DNA of 5,301 nucleotides from Dehalococcoidia bacterium (GTDB taxonomy: Bacteria > Chloroflexota > Dehalococcoidia > Lucifugimonadales > JAGWBF01). Positions 1 to 5,301 of this stretch are shown piece after piece. The translations under genes and the position numbers were made by a program. Each line of letters begins with the position of its first letter. Position 1 is the stretch's first letter. The stretch spans positions 1 to 5,301 of the forward strand of contig JAGWBG010000126.1 in the NCBI GenBank assembly GCA_021296015.1, written 5' to 3'. Below the pieces are notes generated by a model that saw only the letters and a program-made list of their open reading frames with translations, did not search any database and had not been told where the DNA came from.

Positions 1-1
1 G

Positions 2-532
2 TCCGGTCTGGTCATGGCCTTCCCGATTATCCTGTTACAGGTCATTATGTTCGTAGCCCCCGGGCTAACACCGAGGGAGAAGCGTTACCTGTTCTTGTTC
101 ATGCCGGGAGTGGTGCTTTCCTTCGCGGCGGGGGTTGCCTTCGGATACTTCATACTCATCCCCCCAGCGATTAGTTTCCTGGTGAATTGGGGAGGCGACG
201 TCGCCACCCCAATGATAAGAATCGGCAACTACGTAAACGTGATGGTGATGTTGCTGTTCTGGATGGGCCTAGTCTTTGAGACCCCCATAGTGATGTTCCT
301 TCTGGCAAAACTGGGAATAGTTTCATCAAAGGGATTTGCCCGGTGGAGACGGTACTGGGTGGTAGTGGCATTTATTCTGGGAGCACTGATAACTCCCACC
401 TTTGACCCGATAAATCAGTCCCTGGTAGCGGCCCCTCTGATAGTTCTCTACGAAGTGGGAATATGGCTCGCCAAGTTGGCAGCTCGTGGAAGGTCTGAGG
501 CGGTGCAGGAGGTGGCCGCACCGGGGTCCTAG
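2..532 (+). CDS. tatC: Sec-independent protein translocase TatC, C-terminal part (5' truncated by window edge)
   Basis: TatC is the polytopic inner-membrane subunit that binds the twin-arginine signal peptide and, with TatA/TatB-type proteins, exports folded proteins. The reading frame is open from base 2, so the true start lies upstream; by comparison with the usual ~250 residues, roughly the first 70-80 are missing. The visible part starts in the second membrane helix (AFPIILLQVIMFVAPGLTP, matching the family's 'P-I-L-Q-F-APGL' block), followed by the basic cytoplasmic loop REKRY and a third helix ending in GYFILIPPAISFL. Counting from the ATG at 14, the segment GLVFETP carries the conserved helix-4 glutamate (E89, equivalent to E. 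coli E170 by motif). Two closely spaced final helices follow, with the ALITP(T)FDP turn and a YEVGIW segment. The tail after the last helix is short and polar. Family assignment is secure; only the start is unknown. It converges on tatA rather than forming a tatABC operon. Confidence 0.95.
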   Translation, partial: SGLVMAFPIILLQVIMFVAPGLTPREKRYLFLFMPGVVLSFAAGVAFGYFILIPPAISFLVNWGGDVATPMIRIGNYVNVMVMLLFWMGLVFETPIVMFLLAKLGIVSSKGFARWRRYWVVVAFILGALITPTFDPINQSLVAAPLIVLYEVGIWLAKLAARGRSEAVQEVAAPGS

Positions 533-578
533 ACAGTATGACAAGTGACATTACACTGCAGGTCGGGCATTTATAGCC

Positions 579-608
579 ATTCCTGCCTGTCGGCAGACAG
601 GTCAGGAC
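579..608. repeat. Hairpin between the converging tatC and tatA genes; possible terminator or REP-like palindrome
   Basis: The left arm TCCTGCCTGTC (581-591) pairs with GACAGGTCAGGA (596-607) around a GGCA loop, giving 6 perfect base pairs, a one-base bulge (T602) and 5 more pairs. The right arm runs over the tatA stop codon (602-604). In the tatC direction a T-rich but interrupted stretch follows (TTCTCTTTT, about 615-623). In the tatA direction there is no T tract. It may therefore be a weak terminator for tatC, or simply a dispersed CCTGCCTGTCGGCAGACAGG-type palindrome. The structure is seen in the sequence; the function is inferred. Confidence 0.45.
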
Positions 609-811
609 TTGTCGTTCTCTTTTACAGAGGCCTTGACTTTATTGCTTGAGGACTCTTCGTCCTCAGCATCATCCTGGCCGGTGACGGACTTCTTGAAGGC
701 TCGTAGGCTGCCGCCCAGTGCGGACCCAATCTGAGGCAGCCGCCCTGCCCCAAAGATGAGCAGCACAATAAGCAAGATTATAGCCAGTTCCAGAGGTCCT
801 AACCTTGGCAT
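602..811 (-). CDS. tatA: Twin-arginine translocase subunit TatA (TatA/E family)
   Basis: This is a complete 69-residue TatA/E-type protein: a single-pass membrane protein that oligomerises around TatC to make the passage for folded substrates. A short N-terminus (MPRLGP) leads into one hydrophobic helix (about residues 7-20, containing E8). Next come the diagnostic hinge FGAGRLP (residues 20-26) and an amphipathic helix with GSALGGSLRAFKKSV (about 29-43). The tail is disordered: an acidic run (DDAEDEE, 47-53), then serines and a lysine-rich end. That charge arrangement is common in TatA. The length and short tail favour TatA over the longer TatB. The ATG at 811-809 is supported by a near-perfect Shine-Dalgarno sequence on the minus strand (AAGGAGGTT, complement of 815-823), five bases from the start. 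It is transcribed towards tatC. No tatB is visible, so the pair could be a minimal TatAC system, or tatB could lie elsewhere. Confidence 0.93.
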   Translation of the reverse strand: MPRLGPLELAIILLIVLLIFGAGRLPQIGSALGGSLRAFKKSVTGQDDAEDEESSSNKVKASVKENDKS

Positions 812-841
812 GACAACCTCCTTCTATCCGGGCCTGCATGC

Positions 842-877
842 ATCTATCATCATATCAGGGAACCCTGTCCGTAGCAA
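842..877 (-). promoter_or_regulatory. Putative sigma70-type promoter for tatA
   Basis: On the minus strand, TTGCTA (complement of 872-877; 4 of 6 matches to TTGACA) lies 17 bases before TATGAT (complement of 849-854; 5 of 6 matches to TATAAT). Transcription would begin near base 842 and leave a leader of about 30 bases that contains the strong tatA ribosome binding site. The spacing and position are good, but this is a consensus match only. Confidence 0.4.
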
Positions 878-942
878 GAACACCGGCGCTCCGATCAGGG
901 TCTCTCCCATTCCCCCTCTCTCCTGACATGCTTGATGCACAT

Positions 943-1065
943 TGTCATTCCAAGGGGAGTCCGCCGAACGCGGAAGGAATCTGAAATCCTGCTGCTTCAA
1001 CAAAGCTACGGCTTTAGTTTCCTCGTCCGCCATGGGTGGGGCGCTCGCTTCCGTTCGGAATGACA
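943..1065. repeat. Intergenic repeat-like element with inverted GTCATTCC ends (MITE-like)
   Basis: The element is bounded by TGTCATTCC (943-951) and its exact reverse complement GGAATGACA (1057-1065), 123 bases in all. Just inside the ends, CCGAACGCGGAAG (964-976) is nearly the reverse complement of CTTCCGTTCGG (1048-1058), differing by two inserted bases. A small hairpin AAAGC-TACG-GCTTT sits in the middle (1002-1015). It resembles the short 'GTCATTCCGA...CGGAATGAC' palindromic repeats dispersed between genes in many bacterial genomes. No transposase is present. An 80-codon minus-strand open frame (824-1066) is largely made by this element and is not annotated as a gene. With only this one full copy in view, repeat status rests on its structure and recognised look. 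Confidence 0.6.
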
Positions 1066-1226
1066 TGAACCCACAATGTTAACTGGGCAAGCTAAGAGCG
1101 ATGGATAAAGAGCTAATTTGCACCACGCGTCTGGCGGGAGAGGGCCGGGGTAAGGGGGAAATCCTTCTCCTTAAGGTATCGGTAAATCAAAGCCAGGGTT
1201 CTGACGGAAATCGAATCCTGGAATAG
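1066..1226. other. Intergenic stretch without a recognisable gene
   Basis: Between the MITE-like element and the putative operon promoter I see no coding frame with family features and no RNA gene. The only notable pattern is a purine-rich stretch ending in the palindrome CCTTAAGG (1169-1176). It may hold upstream regulatory sites for the dehydrogenase operon, but I cannot name an operator. Confidence 0.4.
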
Positions 1227-1257
1227 CTTACAGGCCAGTTGTATAAGTTGTATAATG
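1227..1257 (+). promoter_or_regulatory. Putative sigma70-type promoter for the lpd-pdh operon
   Basis: A perfect TATAAT lies at 1251-1256, with CTTACA (1227-1232, 4 of 6 matches to TTGACA) 18 bases upstream. The -10 region sits in a short direct repeat, AGTTGTATAA/AGTTGTATAA (1237-1246 and 1246-1255, sharing one base). A start near 1263 would give a leader of about 105 bases before the lpd ATG at 1368, running through the palindromic repeat at 1281-1343. The exact -10 hexamer is the strongest part of the call; the -35 match is weak. Confidence 0.45.
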
Positions 1258-1280
1258 ATGTTGCTCTACTCTGGAAAACC

Positions 1281-1343
1281 GTCATTCCGGCCCCGAGCCG
1301 GAATCCAGAGGATTCCACAGACGGTGGCGTTCCAGGACATGAC
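1281..1343. repeat. Short palindromic GTCATTCC-type repeat in the lpd leader
   Basis: The element runs from GTCAT (1281-1285) to ATGAC (1339-1343). It contains a perfect 8-bp stem, ATTCCGGC (1284-1291) and GCCGGAAT (1297-1304), around a CCCGA loop. It also has an overlapping second palindrome, GGAATCC-AGA-GGATTCC (1300-1316). CTGGAA (1271-1276) and TTCCAG (1330-1335) could close an outer stem. This matches the look of the widespread intergenic 'GTCATTCC...GGAATCCA' repeats. Read in the lpd frame it gives VIPAPSRNPE, a translation characteristic of such repeats rather than of an enzyme, so it argues against the long form of lpd. Confidence 0.65.
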
Positions 1344-1367
1344 AATCTAGCTTTAGGAATGCGGAAT

Positions 1368-2759
1368 ATGACAACAAATGGTGAGTACGACTTGGTGGTC
1401 GTAGGAGCAGGGCCGGGTGGTTACGTTGCGGGCATCAGGGCAGCCGAACTCGGGCTGAGCGCAGCCGTGGTGGAGAGGGATGAATTAGGCGGTGTATGCT
1501 TGAATTGGGGTTGCATTCCAAGCAAGTCCCTTCTCAAAAACGCCGAAATCCTGTCCCTCATTCATCGGGGCGAGGAGTTTGGTTTCTACTTCGATAACCT
1601 GCGTGTAGATTACGCCAAGGCGATAGACCGCAGCCGGGGAGTGGTTGACAGGAACACCAAAGGCATCGCTTTCCTCTTCCGTAAAAATAAGGTGGAGCAC
1701 ATAAAGGGGGAAGCGAGTCTGCGGGATAGCCACACCCTCGAGATTGCACCGGAAGGCAGGGTTATCCAGGCGAAAAACATAATTCTAGCCACCGGAGCGC
1801 GCGCCCGGAGCATCCCGGCCCTGCCCATTGACGGGGAACGGGTAATAACCAGCCGTCACGCCTTGGAACTCAAGCAGTTACCCTCCTCGATTATAATAGT
1901 CGGTGCAGGGGCAACCGGAATGGAGTTCGCTTACGTTTACAACTCTTACGGAGTAAAGGTGACTGTCGTGGAGCTTCTACCCAGAGTCGTACCCAACGAG
2001 GATGAAGAGATTAGCCAAGAGTTGGAGCGTGCCCTATCCAGAGAAGGCATCACCTTTATGACCGGCGCCGGGGTCACCGAAATGACCCCCATGGAGGGCG
2101 GGGCCAGGCTCAAGGTGGAGTCGTCCAATCAGGTGACTGAGATAGAGGGCGAAAAGGTGCTGGTAGCTATAGGCGTCCAGGCCAACACCGAGGGTCTCGG
2201 CCTTGACAGAGTGGGCGGAGCTACCGAGCGCGGGTTTATCCAGGTCAACGATGACATGTCAACCAACGTACCGGGCACTTATGCGATAGGTGACGTCACA
2301 GGCAAGCTCCTCCTTGCCCACGTAGCGTCGGCCCAGGGAGTTATGGCTGTCGAGACCATAGCAGGCGTGGAGTCCCAACCCCTCGACTACGTGAACATGC
2401 CCCGGGCCATCTACTGCATACCTCAGGTAGCCAGCTTCGGACTGACTGAACAGCAGGCTCGCGAACAAGGCTACGGTGTCAGGATAGGCAAGTTCCCCTT
2501 CCAGGCCAGCGGGAAGGCAGTGGCCATAGGTGAGACCGAGGGAACCGTGAAGCTGGTAGTGGATGAAAAATATGGCGAGCTTCTGGGAGCACATCTCATT
2601 GGGCCGGAAGTAACGGAGTTGCTGGCAGAGCTTTCCATGGCCCGACTCCTGGAAGGCACCACCCATGAGTTGGGATGGATGGTGCATTCTCATCCCACCC
2701 TGTCGGAGGTCCTTAAGGAAGCTGCCCTAAACGCTGATGGCGGTGCCATCCATATTTAA
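1368..2759 (+). CDS. lpdA: Dihydrolipoyl dehydrogenase (E3 component)
   Basis: This flavoenzyme reoxidises dihydrolipoyl-E2 and passes electrons through a redox disulfide and FAD to NAD+. It is 463 residues from the ATG at 1368, the usual family length. Visible features are the FAD-binding GAGPGG (13-18); the redox-active disulfide in GGVCLNWGCIPSK (C44 and C49); the ATGAR segment (141-145); the NAD-binding GAGATGMEFA (179-188), followed by VVELLPR with E202 at the strand end, as expected for NAD specificity; and the second FAD motif YAIGDV (305-310). The C-terminal dimerisation domain ends in HPTLSE, with the catalytic pair H442 and E447. The frame is open back to a TTG at 1239, but those 43 extra codons run through a palindromic repeat. 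The ATG at 1368 has AGGA at 1355-1358 and begins just before the first beta strand, so it is preferred. lpd leads the operon, 33 bases before the E1 alpha gene. Confidence 0.95.
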   Translation: MTTNGEYDLVVVGAGPGGYVAGIRAAELGLSAAVVERDELGGVCLNWGCIPSKSLLKNAEILSLIHRGEEFGFYFDNLRVDYAKAIDRSRGVVDRNTKGIAFLFRKNKVEHIKGEASLRDSHTLEIAPEGRVIQAKNIILATGARARSIPALPIDGERVITSRHALELKQLPSSIIIVGAGATGMEFAYVYNSYGVKVTVVELLPRVVPNEDEEISQELERALSREGITFMTGAGVTEMTPMEGGARLKVESSNQVTEIEGEKVLVAIGVQANTEGLGLDRVGGATERGFIQVNDDMSTNVPGTYAIGDVTGKLLLAHVASAQGVMAVETIAGVESQPLDYVNMPRAIYCIPQVASFGLTEQQAREQGYGVRIGKFPFQASGKAVAIGETEGTVKLVVDEKYGELLGAHLIGPEVTELLAELSMARLLEGTTHELGWMVHSHPTLSEVLKEAALNADGGAIHI

Positions 2760-2792
2760 GCAACCCGTCACTGCAGAGGCCGCGGGAAAGGT

Positions 2793-3821
2793 ATGGTTAA
2801 AGTACCTATGACAGCGAAGGAAACATTAGAGGCACCCCAACTCCTGGAACTCTACCGCCAGATGATGCTGATTCGAGTCTTCGAAGAAGAGTGCGCGCGC
2901 CAATACATGCAGGGAAACATACATGGATTCCTGCATCTCTACATCGGTGAGGAGGCTATAGCTGTCGGTTCCATTTCCACCCTTAGAGACCAGGACTACG
3001 TGGTTACACACTACCGGGACCACGGACACGCCCTGGCCAAGGGAATTGATAGCAAGTCGGCAATGGCAGAGCTATTCGGCAAGGCCACCGGCTGTAGCAG
3101 GGGAAAGGGCGGCTCCATGCACCTATTTGACACTTCCAAGAACTTCATGGGAGGGTACGCCATTGTGGCCGGCCAAATGCCTGTGGCCGCAGGCCTGGCC
3201 CTGGCGGCCAAGTCCAAGGGCGAGGACCGCCTGGTAATATGCTACTTGGGCGACGGTGCCCTCAACGAAGGGGAGTTTCACGAGTCTATGAACCTGGCTT
3301 CTATCTGGAAGCTTCCGGTAATATACTTCTGCGAAAACAACCTCTACGGCATGGGCGCGCCCGTGTGGGATACTCTCGCCCTGGCCGACAACATATACAA
3401 GCTGGCCGAGTCTTACAACATGCCGGGTATGCGGCTAAACGGCATGGACGTTCTGGAGGTCCGAGAGGTCACCCAAGAGGCGTCGGAGCACGTGAGGAGC
3501 GGCAAGGGGCCTATCTTCCTGGAGGCCCAGACCTACAGGTTTCGAGGCCACTCCATAGCGGACCCAGCCGAATACCGACACGGCATTGAGGTGGAAGACT
3601 GGCTGGAGAAGGACCCCATAGTAACCTTCAAGCGCAAGCTCCTCGACGAAGGCCGGGCCTCGGAGCAGGAGTTGAGCGACATAGACGGCGCCGTTATGAA
3701 GGAGATAGAGGAGGCCGCCAAATTCGCCGACGACAGCCCTTTCCCTGAGATAGATACTCTGTTTGAGGACGTTTACGCCGATCAGCCCGTCCCATCGAAC
3801 AGCGGGCGATTAACCGAGTGA
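2793..3821 (+). CDS. pdhA: Pyruvate dehydrogenase-type E1 component, alpha subunit
   Basis: This is the alpha subunit of the thiamine diphosphate-dependent 2-oxo acid dehydrogenase E1, which decarboxylates the 2-oxo acid and reductively acylates the lipoyl group of E2. It is 342 residues, normal for the family. Visible features are the N-terminal LIRVFEE segment (26-32), GFLHLYIGEEA (45-55), the HYRDHG loop (73-78) and GKGGSMH (104-110). The ThDP/Mg motif starts with GDGALNEG (153-160) and ends with ENN (181-183) followed by LYGMG. The phosphorylation-loop equivalent is YRFRGHSIADP (248-258); S254 aligns with the first regulatory serine of mitochondrial E1 alpha, though no kinase is in view. 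Sequence style favours pyruvate, but an acetoin or branched-chain oxo acid substrate cannot be excluded. The start is uncertain: AAAGG is only one base from the ATG at 2793, AGAGG (2775-2779) is 13 bases away, and a second in-frame ATG lies at 2808. Both starts fall before the conserved domain. Confidence 0.93.
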   Translation: MVKVPMTAKETLEAPQLLELYRQMMLIRVFEEECARQYMQGNIHGFLHLYIGEEAIAVGSISTLRDQDYVVTHYRDHGHALAKGIDSKSAMAELFGKATGCSRGKGGSMHLFDTSKNFMGGYAIVAGQMPVAAGLALAAKSKGEDRLVICYLGDGALNEGEFHESMNLASIWKLPVIYFCENNLYGMGAPVWDTLALADNIYKLAESYNMPGMRLNGMDVLEVREVTQEASEHVRSGKGPIFLEAQTYRFRGHSIADPAEYRHGIEVEDWLEKDPIVTFKRKLLDEGRASEQELSDIDGAVMKEIEEAAKFADDSPFPEIDTLFEDVYADQPVPSNSGRLTE

Positions 3822-3906
3822 ACCTGGCTATGTCCGTAGTCCGGCGAATATAGTACAGTCCAAGCCGAAGGAGAAACACGGAGGGGACCCGGGGAGGGAG
3901 AGAGCC

Positions 3907-4884
3907 ATGCCAGAGATTTCTTACCGTGAGGCCGTGAGCAGCGCACTGAGGGAGGCCCTGAACGATGACCTCCGCGTTTTCCTCGTGGGTGAGGACATCG
4001 GCCCCTACGGGGGAGCTTACGCTGTGACCAAGGGCTTCACCGAGGAGTTCGGCCCGGACCGTATCAAAGACTCACCCCTTTCGGAGTCGGCATTTGTGGG
4101 AGCCGGCGTAGGCGCGGCCATGGGTGGCCTTCGACCGATAGTGGAGCTTATGACGATTAACTTCAGTATGCTGGCTATGGACCAGATTATCAACCACGCT
4201 GCCAAGGTGCGATACATGTCCGGGGGCCAGCTTTCTGCGCCGATGATAATCCGTACTGTTACGGGCGGCGGCGCTCAGGTGGCCGCCACTCACTCCCAGA
4301 ACTTTGAGGGATGGTTTGCCACCGTTCCCGGCATGAAGGTTGTGGTGCCTTCCACTCCATACGACGTTCTGGGTCTCTTCCGGTCCTGCCGCGAAGAGGC
4401 CGACCCGGTGATGTTCGTGGAGCACATCCTCCTCTACAGCAGCCGCGGAGAGGTGCCCGAGGGGACTTATAAGGTCCCCCTTGGAGAGTCCGACGTGAAG
4501 CGTAAGGGTAGCCACCTTACCATCGTCTCATACTCGCGCATGGTCCTGTTGGCCCTAGACGCCGCCCGAAAGCTATCCCAGGAGGGCATAGAGGTGGAGG
4601 TGATAGACCTGCGATGTCTCAGGCCCCTGGATATGGAGCCGGTACTGGAGTCAGTGCGCAAGACACACCGTGCCCTGATTGTGGAGGAAGTCTGGAAGAC
4701 GGGCGGCTTTGGGGCGGAGGTGGCCGCCCAGATACAGGAACACGCATTCGATTACCTTGACGGCCCCGTTGCCAGGGTGGCAGGTGCGGAAGTGCCCATG
4801 CCTTACTCTCGACCTCTGGAACGGGCAGCCATACCTGACAGTGACGTGATTGCCCATGCGGTTAAGTCCTCAATCATGGGATGA
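3907..4884 (+). CDS. pdhB: Pyruvate dehydrogenase-type E1 component, beta subunit
   Basis: This is the beta subunit that completes the E1 alpha2beta2 heterotetramer; each active site lies between alpha and beta chains. It is 325 residues, the usual length. Visible features are the N-terminal SYREAVSSALREAL helix (5-18), GEDIGPYGGAY (28-38) and SPLSE (56-60), whose E60 corresponds to the glutamate that activates thiamine. These are followed by the AMGGLRPIVELMTINF block (71-86), the MSGGQ loop (104-108), THSQNFEGWFATVPG (128-142) with the conserved active-site H129, and VVVPSTPYD. The C-terminal transketolase-like domain includes VIDLRCLRPLD and the VEEVWKTGGFGAE stretch. A good Shine-Dalgarno sequence (GGAGG, 3893-3897) lies nine bases before the ATG. 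The 85-base gap after pdhA has no clear terminator, so co-transcription is likely. Substrate identity carries the same pyruvate/acetoin uncertainty as the alpha subunit. Confidence 0.95.
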   Translation: MPEISYREAVSSALREALNDDLRVFLVGEDIGPYGGAYAVTKGFTEEFGPDRIKDSPLSESAFVGAGVGAAMGGLRPIVELMTINFSMLAMDQIINHAAKVRYMSGGQLSAPMIIRTVTGGGAQVAATHSQNFEGWFATVPGMKVVVPSTPYDVLGLFRSCREEADPVMFVEHILLYSSRGEVPEGTYKVPLGESDVKRKGSHLTIVSYSRMVLLALDAARKLSQEGIEVEVIDLRCLRPLDMEPVLESVRKTHRALIVEEVWKTGGFGAEVAAQIQEHAFDYLDGPVARVAGAEVPMPYSRPLERAAIPDSDVIAHAVKSSIMG

Positions 4885-4887
4885 TAC

Positions 4888-4917
4888 GTGACCACAACGT
4901 AACGCACCGGCTATAAT
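4888..4917 (+). promoter_or_regulatory. Possible internal promoter before the E2 gene
   Basis: A perfect TATAAT (4912-4917) lies 18 bases after GTGACC (4888-4893, 4 of 6 matches to TTGACA), in the gap between the E1 beta stop and the E2 start. Transcription would begin near 4923, leaving a leader of about 28 bases with the E2 ribosome binding site. It may give extra E2 transcript. It is a consensus match only, and chance matches to TATAAT are common. Confidence 0.25.
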
Positions 4918-4935
4918 GGCCTGCGCCCCAGCATC

Positions 4936-4944
4936 AGGAGGTGA
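4936..4944 (+). promoter_or_regulatory. Ribosome binding site that fixes the TTG start of the E2 gene
   Basis: AGGAGGTGA is complementary to the end of 16S rRNA over its whole length and lies six bases before TTG at 4951. The nearest in-frame ATG (4969) would be 24 bases away and would remove the first strand of the lipoyl domain, so TTG is chosen. Confidence 0.85.
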
Positions 4945-4950
4945 CTGACT

Positions 4951-5301
4951 TTGGCTACTACTATTGTGATGCCCCAGATGGGTTACGACATGAGAGAAGG
5001 GACCGTGGTCCGATGGCGGAAGAACGAAGGGGAAGAGGTATCCCGCGGCGAGGTGATAGCTGAAATCGAGACGGACAAGGCTACGGTTGAGATGGAAGCA
5101 TACTCCACGGGGGTGCTTGGTAGGATAGTGGTAGAAGAGGGGAGAACGGTGCCCGTCGGGGAGCTTATAGCGGTCATAACCGACCCCGGCGAGAGCATTC
5201 CTTCTGTGGAAGAGCTAACAGGCCGTCCCGGCTCCGCTGGTGAAACGCCCCCTGTGGCGGCGACGCAACCGCCCCCCCCCCCCCCCCCCCCCCACCCCCC
5301 C
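4951..5301 (+). CDS. pdhC: Dihydrolipoamide acyltransferase (E2) N-terminal part, 3' truncated by window edge
   Basis: E2 forms the core of the complex: its swinging lipoyl-lysine takes the acyl group from E1 and the catalytic domain passes it to CoA. Only 117 codons are in the window. Residues 1-78 form a biotinyl/lipoyl domain: the opening ATTIVMPQMGYDMREGTVVRW is split by the usual strand pattern, and the lipoylation site is ETDKAT with K43 (codon 5077-5079). The later GVLGRIVVEEG and VPVGELIAVI strands close the barrel. After it comes a flexible linker (DPGESIPSVEELTG, then alanine- and proline-rich), ending in an all-proline stretch coded by the poly-C run at the window end. The peripheral subunit-binding and acyltransferase domains would follow outside the window. 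The start is TTG, with an excellent ribosome binding site. It follows pdhB by 66 bases. It could equally be named acoC or bkdB if the complex is not for pyruvate. Confidence 0.92.
   Translation, partial: MATTIVMPQMGYDMREGTVVRWRKNEGEEVSRGEVIAEIETDKATVEMEAYSTGVLGRIVVEEGRTVPVGELIAVITDPGESIPSVEELTGRPGSAGETPPVAATQPPPPPPPPHPP
5272..5301. repeat. Poly-C homopolymer at the window end
   Basis: Twenty-two consecutive C (5272-5293), one A (5294) and seven more C (5295-5301) end the window. In the E2 frame it reads as prolines with one histidine, which fits a proline-rich interdomain linker. A tract of this length sitting exactly at the end of the sequence is also typical of a contig broken by low-complexity sequence or a sequencing artefact, so its length and the single A should not be trusted. 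Confidence 0.8.

Noticed and set aside
824..1066. 80-codon minus-strand open frame directly upstream of tatA
   Set aside because: It is largely produced by the 123-base palindromic element (943-1065), its start codon lies in the element's terminal repeat, it shows no recognisable domain, and it covers the likely tatA promoter.
2259..2693. 144-codon minus-strand open frame inside lpd
   Set aside because: It lies wholly opposite a well-conserved enzyme gene and its translation has no family features; it is a shadow frame of GC-rich coding sequence.
3239..3589. 116-codon plus-strand open frame overlapping the E1 alpha gene in another frame
   Set aside because: The arginine/glycine-rich translation is typical of an out-of-frame reading of GC-rich sequence, while the E1 alpha frame carries the full ThDP motif across the same bases.
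3822..3906. Possible terminator or small gene in the 85-base gap between the E1 alpha and E1 beta genes
   Set aside because: I found no stem followed by a T run and no start with a coding frame of meaningful length; it holds the purine-rich ribosome binding region of the E1 beta gene.
4072..4515. 147-codon minus-strand open frame inside the E1 beta gene
   Set aside because: It lies opposite the conserved catalytic region of E1 beta, with histidine-rich, low-information translation; a shadow frame.
1..5301. A hidden defence system, CRISPR array, tRNA or other novel system
   Set aside because: There are no regularly spaced repeats, no tRNA-like cloverleaf that I could see, and nearly all sequence is accounted for by Tat and 2-oxo acid dehydrogenase genes.

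Overview
The window reads as ordinary chromosome from a bacterium of moderately high GC. It holds two parts of the twin-arginine (Tat) protein export system and the front of a pyruvate dehydrogenase-type complex operon. The mix of GC-rich coding sequence with frequent ATA (Ile) and AGG (Arg) codons, a TTG start with a strong Shine-Dalgarno sequence, the style of the small TatA, and intergenic GTCATTCC-type palindromic repeats fit an uncultured Chloroflexota/Dehalococcoidia-like lineage. That placement is an impression, not a measured result.

Layout: bases 2-532 (+) are the C-terminal two thirds of tatC, whose start lies before the window. It meets, tail to tail, a complete tatA-type gene on the minus strand (602-811). 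A hairpin fills part of the short gap. Bases 812-1367 are a divergent intergenic region of about 555 bases. It has a likely tatA promoter (minus), a 123-base element bounded by inverted GTCATTCC ends, a likely promoter for the dehydrogenase operon (TATAAT at 1251-1256) and a second, shorter palindromic GTCATTCC repeat in what would be the operon leader.

From 1368 to the end, four genes run on the plus strand: dihydrolipoyl dehydrogenase (E3), E1 alpha, E1 beta and the beginning of the lipoyl acyltransferase E2, which runs off the window in a 22-base C run. Gaps between them are 33, 85 and 66 bases. Together they would oxidatively decarboxylate a 2-oxo acid (most likely pyruvate): E1 alpha/beta uses thiamine diphosphate to decarboxylate it, E2 carries the acyl group on lipoyl-lysine to CoA, and E3 reoxidises the lipoyl group with FAD and NAD+.

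I see no undescribed system. The points worth a second look are the repeat that produces false coding sequence upstream of lpd, the converging split tat genes, the structured operon leader, a possible internal promoter before E2, and the suspicious poly-C end.
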